The position numbers and the translations under genes are program-made. DNA of 64,000 nt from Pomphorhynchus laevis (taxonomy: Eukaryota > Acanthocephala > Palaeacanthocephala > Echinorhynchida > Pomphorhynchidae), in the NCBI GenBank assembly GCA_012934845.2, contig WNNJ02000600.1, forward strand, positions 1-64,000. The letters run 5' to 3'. The notes under the pieces are model-generated. The model was not told the DNA's origin and searched no databases. It saw nothing but the letters and a program-made list of their open reading frames with translations. Below, piece by piece: positions 33,410 through 46,229 of the stretch. Position 1 is the stretch's first letter, and every line of letters begins with the position of its first letter.

Positions 33410-34432
33410 TTGATGGGAGGACGTAAGAAGACAGCTACGACCGACACCAACTGTGCTCAACTACAAGTACAGTGCTCCACACACGACTGCAGCGTCTGGA
33501 CTACAATCGCATGCGACAACAGTAAGTCTAAAGAAGACTTCCTATGTGGCTTTTGTGCCAACAAACTCATACGCGACTTCCCCCAAAAAAGCATATCATC
33601 CTCAAACGTGTTCACTCAAACCACCCCAGTCGTTTCTGGTATCCTTTGTCAACCAACTGATCCTGTCATCACATTCACTTCTAATTCCATGTCTTCACTT
33701 CCCGACACCCCCGTATCTTCCCTTCTGTCTCGTTTCTCAATAACTTACATCACTTAATCAAAATCATCTCCACCAACCTCCACAATCCTTCCACTCATAA
33801 CCTTTCCTCACATCGCTCACTACCCTCTCTATTATCCAAATCCTCTGTGTGTTCCGCTGTCAAACCTCCTTTCTTGATATCCTCAACTCCCAGCTCTCCT
33901 ATCGTGATCTCGCCTACTCACGTTACTCTTCGTCCTTTACGGAAACGCTTTCTTTCTCGCAATCGTTGCGTCATCGTCACTAATATCACTCCTTCCACCT
34001 CTTTATCTCCACAAGCACGTCTCGACCACGATGTTTCCGCATTCAGATCCATCCTCTCGTATCTTGTTCCTGCGGATAAACCATCTTTTTTCAACAACAT
34101 CTCTCCTGTCGCATTCATCCGCCTAAATAAATCTTCTCAATCTAATCCTTCCCAGCCCCCTCTCCTAAAAGTTGTTTTCAAGCATTGCTCTTAAGCGTCT
34201 TCTGACCTCTCTCAACTATTCAAACTCATGTCCTCTTCAGCCACTCGCATTTTCCCCGATCGCACCTCTTCCGAATTCGCTCAACTCTCATCTGCTCGCA
34301 TTGAAAAACGCCGTCGCGAAGAAAACGGCGAAACATCTCTCTCCATCCGAAACCGACGGAAATTTTCAAGTTGTCCGCACCCGCTCAAAAATTCGATGGC
34401 GCTCCATTTTCCCTATGTGTCTTCTCCACTAG
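33410..34432 (+). pseudogene. LINE family B ORF1 (zinc finger plus RRM-like region)
   Basis: Start at 33410 (MMGGRKKTATT) or the ATG at 33413. PHD-like finger: QCSTHDCSVWTTIACD, then CGFCANKL. After a frameshift near 33740 the body continues: RNRCVIVTNITPSTSLSP, ADKPSFFNNISPVAFIRL, QPPLLKVVFKHC. The last part has KKTAKHLSPS and GNFQVVRTRSKIRW. AAATTTT at 34360-34366 (in frame A_AAT_TTT) precedes the stop at 34430. The finger and NFQVVR block are shared with family A. Confidence 0.75.
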
Positions 34433-36496
34433 CCCCTACCACCACTACACACGGTTTCCGCCTCGGCCTCGTCAACACTAGATCTATTCTCAATAAATCC
34501 AATCTCATCCTCAACCTATTCACTAAGCAATCCATCGATCTCTTCTGTTTCACCGAATCCTGACACTCCGATTCTGACGACCACTCCATCCGCTGTTTGC
34601 TCTCTGCCGGTTGCTCACTAGTCAAATCCACTCGCTCCCTCAGCTCATCCCCTTCTAAATTCTCTAATAATGGCGGCATTGTCGAATTCGGCCGTCACCC
34701 CGCGTCGCTTCGCAAAATCACTTCCCCTTTCGGTCATTGCTCTTTTGAACTGCTCACTTGTCGTTCTTCTAACCCGTTCACTCTAGACCTCGCAATTGTA
34801 TACCGTACTGGTTCATCTGCTCCTACATCCTTATATTTTACCGAACTTGCCGACCTTCTGTCCCATTGTTCTTTGTCCTCCATCCCTTCAATCGTTTTTG
34901 GCGACTTCAAAATCCGCCTCGATCGCCCCTCTTCCACCGAGTCCTATCCAGTTCATCAACATTTTATCAAACTATAACTACAATCCCATTTCTACTGCCC
35001 CCACACATATCCTTAATAGGCCACTTGACATCATCGCTGTCCCCGATCATTTTGCTGCCTACACCTCACTGTTAATTTTCGATCCTGGTCTATCCGATTA
35101 CTTTCTCGTCACCCTTGATCTCACTCACAACCACACCCCTCCTCACACACCTACAATCCTACGTCGCCCTTGGAGAAATCTTGACCTCTCCCTTCTCCGC
35201 TCTGCCTTACTCAAATCGTCTCTATCCTATGCCACAATAACATGTTCCTCTCATCACGATCTCGCCTTTCTTTTCTACTCTGAACTCACATTTATTCTCG
35301 ATCTTCTCTTGCCCTTCAAGCCTCACCCACACCGTCGCTTGCACCGTGCCACATGGTTTGACATCATATGCCTAGTCTCAAAGCTTCGACTCCGTTATGC
35401 ATTTTGAGTCTATCACCGTCGTTCTCTCAGACGAGATATCCGCTCGCTCACTCCATCTGTCCGTGATTCTTATCTCGGTCTTCGCCAATCTAATCTCCAT
35501 CTACAACGTACCAAAGGCAACTCATTCTTGCAGCTAAAATCAACACGTCATTAAACTCTAAGTTTCTTTGGAATACTTTTAACTCAATCCTGGCTCGTTC
35601 CTCTTCGTCTTGTAACATCAATCCTCATGATTATTCGTCATTTCTTCAGACCAAAATATCCACGTTCCTCTCTCACAACCCCGTATCCATTTCATATCAC
35701 TGCTACTCGCCTCACCTCATCCTATCTAACTCTTTCATCTTCTCGCTGACTAACCTACCGAAGTATCATTTGTCCTCATGTCCTTGCCCAACAAAACCTC
35801 ACCTGCCAATCCCATGCCTGCCCCCATACTTAATACATACGCTTATCGATATCCCCTTTCCTCACTACCTTGTTTAACTCGTCAATCCACAGTCGTATAT
35901 TTCCTTCACACCGGAAATCCGTCATCGTTCGTTTCCTCCTTAAGAAACAATCGTTCGACCCCTCACATCCCTCTAGCTATCGCCGATTTCACTCCTCCCT
36001 ACTCTTTCCAAGCTCTTATAGCGCCTTTTCTTAATGCAGATCAACGTTTATCTCCCTTCGTTCAATCTGTACCCTCCTTTCCAATCCGCTTTTCGCTCTA
36101 ATCACTCCAAAGAAATCGCCTGGATGAAAGTTTACAACGACCTACTAATTTCTCGCGAAAAGGCTATATACAATGTTCTCATCTCCCTCGGCCTCTCTTC
36201 CGACTTCGACATCGTTGACCACTCCATCCTGCTTTCTCGCCTTCGTTATGATTACTGCTTTTCTTCCTCCTTCGTAGCATGGTTTGCCTTATATCTATCC
36301 GACCGTTCGTTTCGAGTCTGTTCAAATTCATCATCCTCTCCTCCCATCTCTTGATGGCATCCTCATATATGCTCATGCATCCGTCCATCGCATACACGAT
36401 ATCGCAATTTCTACCTCCAACTGTCTTTCTTCTATCTACAAACCAATCTCCCATCTTCGTCTCGTTCTAAACACAGACAAGTCCAAAATAATGTAG
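34367..36496 (+). pseudogene. LINE family B ORF2 (APE endonuclease, degraded RT)
   Basis: In the -1 frame from the AAATTTT site: LGLVNTRSILNKSNL and LFCFTES (stop at 34561), AGCSLVKSTRSL, LAIVYRTG, SIVFGDFKIRLDRPSS, NRPLDIIAVPDHFAAY, GLSDYFLVTLDLTHNH. Linker PHPHRRLHRATWFD. RT traces: FRPIAI-like residues are not clear, but DFDIVDHSILLSRLRYDY at about 36205 is the FD-VDH motif. Unlike family A, an ATG (34396) lies early in this frame. Heavily broken downstream of 35400. Confidence 0.7.
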
Positions 36497-36957
36497 ATCC
36501 TTCTCGTCAACGTTGTTAATCGTTCTTTGCAACGCGCGGGCTTGCCAGCCATTGTCGAGCCTTTGGGTCTGGCCAGGGGAGATGGAAAACGCCTGACGGC
36601 ATCAATACCTTTCCATTCAAGAACAGACGAAGTTTATGCTGGGATTGCACTTGTGTCGACACATTTGCCGAAACCAACGTGCACTCGTCAGCAACTGAAT
36701 TAGGAAGAGCTGCCAAAAACGCAGAGGAAGCAAAAGGGCTTAAGTACAAAAGCCTATCAGGACGGTTTCAATTCGAACCGATTGCTATCGAGACTATAGG
36801 AGTGTTCGGACTGACAACAGCGGTCATCATAAAGGAATTCGAACGGATAATTCAGTCTACAACGGGGGAACCATGCGAGTCGTTGTGGTTAAAGCAAAGA
36901 CTAGGCTTAGCAGTGCAGCGCGGTAACGCCTTTATTATTAGCAATGCTAGACAATGA
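36490..36957 (+). pseudogene. RLE-type LINE C-terminal fragment (copy 1)
   Basis: End of an ORF2 with a restriction-like endonuclease. The PD-(D/E)XK elements are clear: KRPDG at about 36582, LCWDCTCVDT at 36635, EEAKGLKYKSL at 36727, then FEPIAIETIGVFG and RLGLAVQRGNAFIIS up to the stop. A break lies near 36660-36680. Only about 150 C-terminal residues are left. Related fragments are at 47310-47620 and 61984-63670. Confidence 0.75.
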
Positions 36958-37069
36958 TTTTGTTTAAAAAATTAATGTAACTGTTATATATAATATAATG
37001 AATTTAACAGATTCTTCTTTCTGCAAATTCCTTTATGTTTCTTGGATCCCAGAAAAACGCCTAAGCAAA

Positions 37070-38070
37070 GAGCGTATGGAGTGAAGAGCGGTGTCGAGTA
37101 TTTTTTCCTATTGATTCAATGTATATTCTAGATCGTATGGCCTTAGCTGAATTGCTCGGCATAATATTCCACTCAATCGCTTAACTTGATCATTACTTCG
37201 TGGATTGTAAACAGAACTATGACCCAATGCAATACAATACTGATGCACAAATTTTAAAACTCGTTTGATGTGAAAGATCGTCCTCGATCGATCAGCACAA
37301 ATTGAGAGGGCTTAGATATATTAAATATCGAAGTCAAAATTTTTATTACAGTAAAACTGCTTGTGTCTGCACAGGTAAATCCGAAAGGAAAACGGGAAAA
37401 TTCGTCGACTATCGTTAACAAGTAAGAATGACCGAATTTTGTAGGTATAGCCCGTTGAAATCAATGGCCAAACGCTCAAAATGATAAGTGGCTTTGATTA
37501 AGTGTGCTTCTGGATGTCTTAAAAATCTAGGCTTAAAACGTAAACACGCATCGCAACTATTAATAACTGTTTTGATATCGTCCAAGTTATAATGTAAATT
37601 TTCCCGTCGAGCATAATGAGCTAAACAAGTGCAACTAGGATTATATAATTGACAGTGCAGCTCAGCAAGTCTATCAAGACTTCTCAAAGCTTCGCAGACA
37701 TCTCTAGACAAGGTATCGGCGACAGTATTTAAAGTTACAGGTCTGTACACAGTATCAAAAACATATTCTTAAAGTTTCATCTTCCATCGTTCAATTTTCT
37801 CATTCTTGATTTTGCTTCGCCGTTGTTTATTTAATTAAAAAGCAACCGATCGCTGATTGCTTATCCCGAACTAAATAATGAATCCAATGTATCAGGGCAA
37901 GTATTATGGCATAGACTTCCTTCTCAATAGATGACTAATGTATCGCCGTTTTATCTAGCATCTTTGAGTAATAAGCGATAGGTTTATGATGCTGAGAAAG
38001 TATTGCTTCAGTAGAATAATTCGATGTGTCAGTCTCGACGGTAAATGGAATGGAAATATTTATTTGATTA
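37070..38070 (-). mobile_element. Ty3/gypsy LTR retrotransposon fossil (RNase H and integrase)
   Basis: Minus strand. The RNase H region lies at 37750-38065 (HHKPIAYYSKMLDK, KEVYAIILALIHWIHYL) and VADTLSRD closes it. The integrase zinc-binding region (SCDACLRFKP) and the start of its core (FERLAIDFNG) follow at 37415-37750, with degraded core towards 37070. No LTR, gag or protease is seen. Broken, in the family order RT, RNase H, integrase. It differs from the plus-strand fossil at 9310. Confidence 0.7.
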
Positions 38071-38445
38071 CAAAAATCCAATATTTCGACGGCACTACGA
38101 CACGTCATCTTCAGGGTTGTAAGAATTTATTTCTTAATACATTTCTTTTAATATGTTGATTGCTTCTGTGTAAGATATTGCGTCTCTGATACTTAGGTAA
38201 AAAATTGCAAAAACTGTAACGAAATCAAAAAGTTTCTTATCACAGTTGTTAATCAGTACGATGAGTGTAAGTTAAGGGTTTAGCAGTTTCCTTCCTATTG
38301 TGGGCAGCGTCGTGTTCCTCTGCTGCCGCAAATCACGAAGGTTGAATGAAGCTGGTCCGTCGCAATCTCTGTCTATCCTCTGCAGGCTACTGTTGTGCTT
38401 GTTGCGGTAATATGAAATGTGAAGCGCCGTCGCCTTAATTTTGAT

Positions 38446-38760
38446 TTACCGATTCGCTTCAAAACTGTTTTCGATAGGGGTCTTGTCGTCCAACAAAAAA
38501 GGAGCCCGGCTCTCTGTTATGTGAAGGACATGTAAAGGATTCTGGCTACGATCTTCGCTGATAGTGCTGCTGTTAATAATCCATGGCATAATTCCTTTCT
38601 GGTGAATGACAATTGAAACGCCTTTGAGGAGAGCAAAGGCCACCAGTGCCTCATTTCCGGCAAACACGCACGGTTTGCGAAGTTAACCTTCGGTAATGGT
38701 TCGTAGAAACATAATTGCGTAAAATCATTAGTAAGAAATTATTCGAACGTATCATGTCAT
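38446..38760 (-). pseudogene. OTU-like cysteine protease fragment
   Basis: Minus-strand residues DMIRSNNF, YVSTNHYRR, FAGNEALVAFALLKGVSIVIHQKGI and LHVLHITESRAPFLLDD fit the middle and end of an OTU fold: an Asn/Phe helix, Y-x3-M/H, a W/F-(G/A)-G-x-(E/H) strand and a hydrophobic strand ending IHQ. The catalytic Cys block is not visible. OTU domains occur in host deubiquitinases and in several retrotransposons; here it lies between retroelement pieces. No start codon can be chosen. Low-moderate certainty. Confidence 0.4.
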
Positions 38761-41300
38761 TGATGCCAAACGTCACATGTTTTAGGAGCAAAACTGCTTA
38801 TCGTGAGCTTACTGGGTTGCAAATACCACGCTAGCGTATTTGTGTGAGAAACCAGCAAGGGCGAATCAATAGTTCCATTTTCCATTAGTTGTAAACAATA
38901 TTTAAATAAATTGTAATGATATCAGTCTTTCGAGAAGCTTTATTTAAATAGCTGAAACAAATAATAAACGTTAGATATGAAATATATCACATTATGCAAT
39001 GAGTCACATGTCAAATTCTTTTGTATACCACGAGAAAATGAATAATAGTAAATACATAGAACGTATAAATACAATTAAGAAAGCGCATTTTCACCCATTT
39101 GTTATGCCAACATCGGGTGGATAGGGAAATGTGGCTAACGCTGTTTTAAAGAAGGTAGCTTCAATGCATGATTTGCAAGGCACACATAAATACACAGAAA
39201 TTATACAGATACAGATGTCGTTGGTCAAAAACAATGCCTCGAGTAGTATCGATGTCCATGCAGGGTATTTATAGCGAAAGGCAATACTTGTAAAAAAAGA
39301 TTTAACAACACTGTAAATGTATTATTAAAAAATATTATAATTAAAAAGTTATTAGAATAAGATACTAGATAATTAAATTTAATCAGAGGAAATACGTCAC
39401 TCATATCAGAGGAAATCGGTATAGCGGAGTGTCACTAAAACTATACCAGAAATGTGGCACACACTTTATGCCGATTGAGTGAGCCGGCCAACTCAACCTC
39501 TTCTCTCTGCAATATCGACGAATGCGGTTTGATTTGCTTGCCACCAGAAGAATTCGTCTCGGATAATATGACGAAGAGCTGAAGAATGTTTTTGAGAGTT
39601 CAACTGATAAATGAACTTGTAATAATGCACTGAAACTGGTAAAGCAAAGAACCTACTGGCTTACTATTAAATTCATGCTATCGAGGAGGGTGGTTAGGCT
39701 CTGGAATGATCTACCTGCCAAAGCAGTCGATGCAACGTCGGAGATGCAGATCAAGGCAATGCTGGAAAAATGTTTGCCTGTCATGATGAAAATTGATATC
39801 TCTAACGTCGACTGAATTGCCGAAGTGCATAACAGAATATGAAGGGAGTTGCTGCTGACAAAAGTTGAAGGGATTACAATGCAGTTATTCCCATTATTCT
39901 CGAATAAGAAGAAGATTAAATCAGTTAGCTAATTTAATGACTGTTATCGTAACATAATAAATGGGTTTTATTTGCAATTTAAAATTGAAAGGATGATAAT
40001 TCGACAATGGTCTGATAATGTATTAGTTACAAAAAATTCATGTATACAGTTTAATGTTTTCAAAATTGGAGATATATGTCCCTTAAGACTGGGATATATC
40101 CAAGTCTTAAGATAGATATGTCTTTTATATCCCTTACATTTTATAGTAAATATTTATGATAAATAGCTTCGCCTTATTTCTTCTCCGATTTTCATAAATG
40201 TAAAACAGCTAAATGATTACAATATCAACTTAATTAAAATACAATTATCAACTAAATTATCAGTTCCAAAATCAACGAAATTTTTTGGTCAACAGTAATA
40301 CACGCTTTCTTTCTTGTTTGCGTCTAGAACGGTAATTTTTAGCAAATAGAATATTGTCTAAAAACTATAAAAATGTTGAAAGCATTAAACAATTTTATCA
40401 AAAGTACAATATTTTTAATTTTATTTAAACCTTTCACAATTTATCTTAATTTAAAGCATATGTTAAAGATTCGAAAAAATTTGATAACCATAATTTACCC
40501 CCTTTTAATCCACATTTTACCTTCTTTTGACATATCCTTTCTTATTTGTTGTAGCCATTTTTACGTTTTTTTCTCTCTCTAAAAACGTGAAATTATTAAA
40601 AATATTACATGTACCATTTTCTTATAGCCCGATGAACTTTACACAACTTGTAGAATGTTTAAAGGAAGTGAAGAGAGTTAAAAGGATCAAAGAGGTTAAA
40701 GGTGATAAAAAATGGTAAATAGGGAGAGGGTAAATGAGGTTCAAAGGCAAGGTTAAATGTTAATACTTCACCTTTCCTGCTCTAAAAATAGAGCGTACAC
40801 TGACGCGAGTTAAATTGACACACTTGCTTATTTGATGAATTTAAGTAAATTGACATTTAGAAAATCTCGACGAACATTCCCAATTGCGTAGGCAGAGTAT
40901 TTTGTACTCGATATTGTCACGACAAATTGCTAATAATAAAGAATTTTTTAAATACATCAAAAACAAAGAAACAAAAATAGTCACAAGGTCAGTCAAGAGT
41001 CAGCCAACAGATCAATTTTCGACTATAATCGGTAGCAGAACAACTCGGTCTTCCAAACTTCTATCATGGCCTCAGGTCCAGGGGGATCTGAGCTTTCCCA
41101 ACCGATCCAACACGCCGCCTTCCGACTAAACCACCCGGGGTCTTTCACTCCCCCCGAAGAGTTTAATCGGCACGAACTATGCTGGGTAAACGAGAGACGA
41201 GGAGCTTAAGAAACCTTAGACTTTGCTCTAGGGGACGTCCTCTCGAAAAGAGGACTAATCCTGAGATAGCCCAAGTGCCCTAAAGGCGCACCTGGTTTTT
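38760..41300. other. AT-rich stretch with small retroelement pieces
   Basis: No gene. It contains a PLE terminal-RNA start (39353-39407, TTAGAATAAGATACTAGATA then GAGGAAATACGTCA) and a CR1-group LINE tail on the plus strand (39640-39930, residues RVVRLWNDLPAKAVDATS). A short palindrome, CTTAAGACT with AGTCTTAAG, lies around 40084-40113. The ORFs at 40373, 40527 and 40884 have no motif. 41040-41300 is GC-richer and is probably the 3' UTR of the LINE that follows. Confidence 0.5.
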
Positions 41301-41492
41301 TCCTTTTAATGACAGATGCTGAGCCCGTTTCAGGGCCAACCTAGCTTTCTTCAGGATACGTTTTAGCCTATCTAGGTCAGCTCTCGCCGACCCGTTCACC
41401 GTAACGGTGAACACCGGGTATTTTACTCGACTTGTGAAGATGGGAAGTGGTTCAGAAGCAAATATGGAGGAGAGCGCAGAGAGTGCTAATCT

Positions 41493-43502
41493 CTAAAGTT
41501 TTTGCTTTGAATCAGGGGAGCCATGAAAGACTACCATCTGCGATTTAGCGGAGTTTAAAATAAGATTGGATATAGGTAGCAGGTCTTTTAATCTTAAAAA
41601 GAAACGGCTAATGTCAGAGACTACGTCTTTGCACCTGTGTCCAGAAAAGAGGGATGTGGTGTCATCAGCATACACCACGAGACGTTGTTCGCGTTTAAAT
41701 ATTTTAAATAGGTAAATGGAGGCAGCAAGATACAAGATAGGAAAGTGGGGAACCTTGAGGCACAACGTAATAGGTAGAACTGACGCGCATCAGGGTCGTC
41801 TTCATAATAAAAACGCTTAGTGTACAGCAGGATCTCAACCCTTTTCACAATACTCGCAGCCAACCTGAGGGACCTGAGAGAAGAGATCACAAAGGGAATG
41901 GAGATGCGGTCAAATGCAGCAGAAAAGTCAAGGAAAACAGCCACAACTAGACGATGGCTATTATCCCGACAAAACAGCTCCACCTCACCAACTGCTGAAT
42001 GGACCGAGCGATCTTTGACGAACCCATGAAAACCTGGAGGGATCAAATTACGCCTACTTAAATGGTCGCGGATTTTACGCGCAAGTGCTTTTTCATAAAT
42101 CGACACGAGGGCATTTTGAATCGAAATGGGTCGCAGAACTTTAGGGCATGAGCAGGCTTTTTTCTTAGGAATAAAAACACGCTTACTAATATTGATGCCT
42201 GCTACATCGGAGGGGGAGGCTAAAAGCATTGTGCCCGTCACCTCTCTTCTCTGATCGGCTGTCAAAAGATGGCAGACTCGAGAAGAAAGTGGATCAAAGG
42301 ATTTGGATTTGCCCGAAAGTGGCCCCGAGGAGTTGAGGATATCTGTAACAGATAGATCCTTTCTCCTGAAGTTACCCTAATCCGGGATTGGTTGAGGTGA
42401 TTGCGTGGCTCCATATACAACCGATCTTTCCAACCCAATGCCCTATACTACCGATCCAACCATAATGCCCTATCTTTCCAACAAACAAACCTTTCCTTCT
42501 TGAATATCTTCCAAAATGAAGACTGAGAAAGGTTAAGACGAGCAATACTCGCCCTGTTCTTACCCAGCTGGAGCCTAGTGCTCCAGTATTCATTCAAGAG
42601 GGCCTGCCAGGCGGAAGCAGAGAGATTAGGGAGGTTTAGCAATTTTGCTAGAACCTTGAGTTTCGTCAGAGTGGGATTGTATACACGACCTTTATAGGTT
42701 GTCGATAAAATCGCGGTAGCTTGCCAAGAAAGGTAGGTATTAAATTCGCTAAGACTCTCATTATCTATTCTGGGAAAGAGTTGGGTAGCCACCTGAAAGA
42801 AGGCCACCCTGATTGGATCAAAGTGAAATCTCCTTCTAAGCAACATATCTTTATCAATCCTCCAACGAATTAGGTCATGAGAGGTGGACAATTGTTGTCG
42901 CGACTGCTCCGTACAGAGGGGTTTAAGCAACTACGTCGAGTGAAACAGTAAAATGTCGAGGATTGAATTTGTTGATTGCAATGAAAGGTGGGGTACGGTG
43001 GTTTATGATTAAGACAACCGTTCCTAGCTCTGCGAAGTGCTGCGTTGATTCAACGACCACTTCTGTCGTTAAAGTCTCCAAGTATCGTGTTATAGCCGCT
43101 ATCAATAATACCATCCAGGAGGTCACGGTTCTTGTGAATCACCCCTGGACGGATGTAGACATTGGCTATACTATGTCTTTACCGTTCTTACAGAGTGAAA
43201 CTACCAAACAAAACATGGCTGGACACGAGTAATTTAAAAAGAAAGGAAGACCTTAAGGAGCACTTAACTAAGGTTTAGCGTCCTTGAGATGAAGAGGAGT
43301 GAGGTGGGGTTATGTACGGAGTATAGTGGGAGCAAATATGCTTTGGGATAAATCGAGTAATGTCCTGGGGGAGACGGATTGACCGCGTCTCTTGAATGAC
43401 TATAACATCTGCATCTCTACCGGATAGAAGTCTAAGGGCAGAAGCACCTCCCGAATTCCATTGAAGGATATTCAGTGAAAAAGGCCCACGAGTACTCTGC
43501 AT
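41493..43502 (-). pseudogene. LINE ORF2 (APE endonuclease plus RT), degraded
   Basis: Endonuclease: SLNILQWNSGGASALRLL and VIVIQETRSI (43275-43502), then VVLIINHRTPPFIAINKF (42923-43126). RT: KVLRPISIQNALVSIYEKAL, RNLIPPGFHGFVKDRSVHSA, VAVFLDFSAAFDRISIPFV (41621-42265) and VVYADDTTSLFSGHRCKDV (41493-41765). A region between them (42448-42930) keeps RWRIDKDMLLRRRFHFDPIR. At least five breaks. The motif set fits the I/R1/Jockey branch rather than CR1. Confidence 0.7.
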
Positions 43503-43929
43503 TGTGATGGAATAATTGGATTGAGGGATTGCCTACCTAGACAGAGCTAGGTGCAGGAAGGTTGCTCCCGACGGCACTAACTCCATCCAGGATCGGTACT
43601 TGCCCCTGGGCAATATCTTCATTTCCCATGCACTGCTTGTCCTTGCTTTTGATCATCTTCTTAATCTTGAGAGGGGGACTGTATGGACCGAATCCCCCTT
43701 TTTAGATTCAGCCAGTGCTGTTGTGGCCGGAACGGAAGGATTGGGCCCATCGCCCCCAAGGCCATCAGAATAAGATTTTGCAGATTCCTGTAAGATACTT
43801 CATTCTTAACTTCCATTAGCTTGATTATGTCTGCATCATCCATTCGATGCGATGATGCCTGATCAAATGAAGTAGGAAACTTTGATGGGTTCTGTTTGAT
43901 TTTTCTGTAATTTTAAAGACAGGACATTT

Positions 43930-44718
43930 CCTGCTTCAGACAGAGAGGCACCCCCTAGTTAGAGCAGGAAGGGGGCGGGGCCCCCTTCCTGCTCCACATA
44001 CCCCACAGGTGAGGGTCCCACCGCAGTTGGAGGCCCAATGCCCCCATTTATGACAACGAAAGCAGTGGGGGAAGGTGAATACATCACTTTCAATCAGTTG
44101 GAACTTGATATTTAGCCTCATAAAGTTTTTTTATTTAATTTATCGAGTATCTCAGTTCGATCTAATGGATCAGAGCAAAATCCGACGGGGATAGGTTCCC
44201 CGTTCCGTCCTTTAAGAAGCCGAAAGTTGTTGACTTTGAAAGATTCACAGAGAGACTCAAGGTCTCCTTCTTCAAGCCAACATGGCGAATTAGTGACTTT
44301 CAAAGACGAAAGTATCGGTTTTTCGATTAAGTTGCCGAATTCATCTAAATATGACTTGAAAAAAATAGTGTACTCCTTTGCCAGGTCCGCCGTGGCAAAT
44401 GAGTTCTTGATATCGGCTGGGTGGAACTTTACTGTATTGAAAATTATCCTCGTGGGATATCCAGAGTAAAACTTTTTTAGAAAAGTGTCAAATAGTTTTT
44501 GACGTGGTAGAGGAAGTTTTGGTTTCATTATTAATAAATTCTTCTGTTTTTGTATAAGGAAGCATCTCCCCATCACCAGGAGTCAACAAAACATTACTGA
44601 CCTTGTTCGTTGTTCGATGTGTAGAGGAACTTACGAGAAAATCATCTCTTTTTTTCGCAGGAATTGCACTGTTATTCGCTCCAAAAACTAAAATCTTTGA
44701 ACGCTCCGACATGTTCAC
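43930..44718 (-). pseudogene. LINE ORF1 with CCHC zinc knuckles
   Basis: Starts MNMSERSKILVFGANN at 44718. Middle part: YSGYPTRIIFNTVKFHPADI, FATADLAKEYTIFFKSYLDE and a block ending GEPIPVGFCSDPL. The last part has LIESDVFTFPHCFRCHKW then GHWASNCGG, a C-x2-C-x4-H-x4-C knuckle, followed by CGVCGAG. At least three frames are used (breaks near 44490-44570 and 44118). Such proteins bind the element RNA. No ORF1 of this type occurs elsewhere in the window. Confidence 0.7.
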
Positions 44719-44719
44719 G

Positions 44720-44955
44720 TTTTTTGAAATTACGTTTATATAAATAAATTGCTAATGGTGCTTTAACTTCTATGCTAAATCAGTGTTTCGCTGATTTGCT
44801 AAAAATATAAAAATTATTTGCGTATTACTTTTCTTTTCATTTATTTTTTCTTTTCATAAAAGCTTTCGCTTCATTGCTGTTTTTTCTCTAATCGACAAAT
44901 TATACAATAATAGCATTTTTCTGATAAAATACTTCCGCCTTTCTACCTGTGGAGA
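44720..44955. other. AT-rich spacer
   Basis: 5' flank of the LINE on its right side; no gene or clear repeat seen before Naiad sequence begins near 44955. Confidence 0.4.
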
Positions 44956-45795
44956 TAAAGTATTAACTAAGATATATACTTTCTTTATCATTAATATTGG
45001 TTTTATTAAGAATGAGGGTACCTGGATAAATTTATTCGCTTATTGAATAAAAATTGCTAGAATTAAATACATATATCATCAATATATCGAAACATATATT
45101 TCATATATTTATATAGTTTAGATTTAGTTTTTACACAGTTATGAACAAATTCATATTCTATAAAGCTTAAAAACAAGTCAGCTATAATTGGACTACTATT
45201 TCCACTTATTGGAACACATTTTATTTGTCTAAATATAGATGTCCCTACTTTTTAATAATTTTGATTTATTAAAATATTTAAGGATTCTACTAATTCAATT
45301 TTATCCATATATTTATATTTACCTGACGGTTTAATTTTTGTTAGATATGCGTTATAGTTATTATAATAACTATAACTATCGATAGATCTTAATGTAACAT
45401 ATAACATATATATGTATATCTTTTACCGAATATAAGATTAATTAATTTTACTAACGCTTCTTTAATATCTACTAAACCTAGATTTGTATAAAGAGTACTA
45501 AAATCGTATGTATTTATATTTTGAAAATTTATTCCTTTTGTCTGTTCTGAAAAATTCTTTTGTATAATTAATACTGAAATAGAGTTTTATACCAGTATTA
45601 ATTTCGATTACCTTGCAATATTTTTTGAAGTGTGCTTTAATTACTTTAAGTATTTTATTCATATAGACAGAAAGTGGTTTTAATGTACATTTAAACGCAC
45701 TACATATGAACCTAGGTTTTATTGGATTTTTATTTAATTTTGGATTCAAATATAAGATAGGTATAGTTTTATTATCTGATTCAATTTTTATAACC
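44955..45795 (-). mobile_element. Naiad PLE copy 2, internal RT fragment
   Basis: Minus strand, matching 27230-28020 of copy 1: residues NPKLNKNPIKPRFICSAF, PLSVYMNKILKVIKAHFK and, in other frames, the ADLFLSF and IDDICVFN regions. Neither PLE end is present. It is broken. It lies next to another copy starting at 45888. Confidence 0.75.
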
Positions 45796-46079
45796 TTTAA
45801 AACGACATAAAGTAGTTTTAATTACATTTAAAAACACTACATTTGATTTTATTGTATTTTTATGAATAAATCAGAATTTATAATAATTAAATCAGCTAAC
45901 TGAGTCTACGTATTTAATATAATTATAAAATAAACAAAACAATAATGCTAAATCAAAATTTAATAATTAAATAATAAAATTAATAATTGTTTTTAGATTT
46001 TCTATAATTTAAATCAAGTTAAAAAAATGAAATTTAAAATAAACGTCATTTTTATGAATTGACTAATAAATAACAGACG

Positions 46080-46229
46080 TTGTATCAGAATAATAATTAG
46101 AGGTCATCAGGAGGAACTGCTATGCTATCAGGTTTCGGCCCCTAACTCCTCTACCCAACATAGCAGCGGGGCCAAATACATGCTAATGATGTATTTCCTC
46201 TGATAAAACTATCTAGTATCTTATTCTAA
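46080..46229 (-). ncRNA. PLE terminal structured RNA, copy B
   Basis: Same architecture as the copy at 28392-28540, nearly identical in sequence. GGCCCC pairs perfectly with GGGGCC here. CTGATGA and GAAA blocks are intact. Confidence 0.65.

Larger units (their letters stand above)
33283..36500 (+). mobile_element. LINE family B copy 6, 5' end to RT
   Basis: Longest family B copy: 5' hairpin, short CCAGTTCCAGATCAAT repeats at 33324-33380, ORF1 (33410 to about 34432), ORF2 endonuclease (about 34366-35150), linker and a degraded RT ending at LRLVLNTDKSKIM (36496). It is broken in about ten or more places. A C/T-rich coding strand sets it apart from family A. Confidence 0.75.
41300..44720 (-). 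mobile_element. LINE with CCHC ORF1 (I/R1/Jockey-like), degraded
   Basis: Minus strand. ORF1 at about 43930-44718, then endonuclease (42920-43510), RT (41490-42930) and 3' UTR to about 41300 or beyond. It differs from families A-C: the ORF1 is gag-like with zinc knuckles, and the endonuclease starts LQWNSGG. Many breaks. Confidence 0.75.

Noticed and set aside
40373-41129. Small ORFs at 40373, 40527 and 40884
   Set aside because: Low-complexity AT-rich translations without motifs or context.
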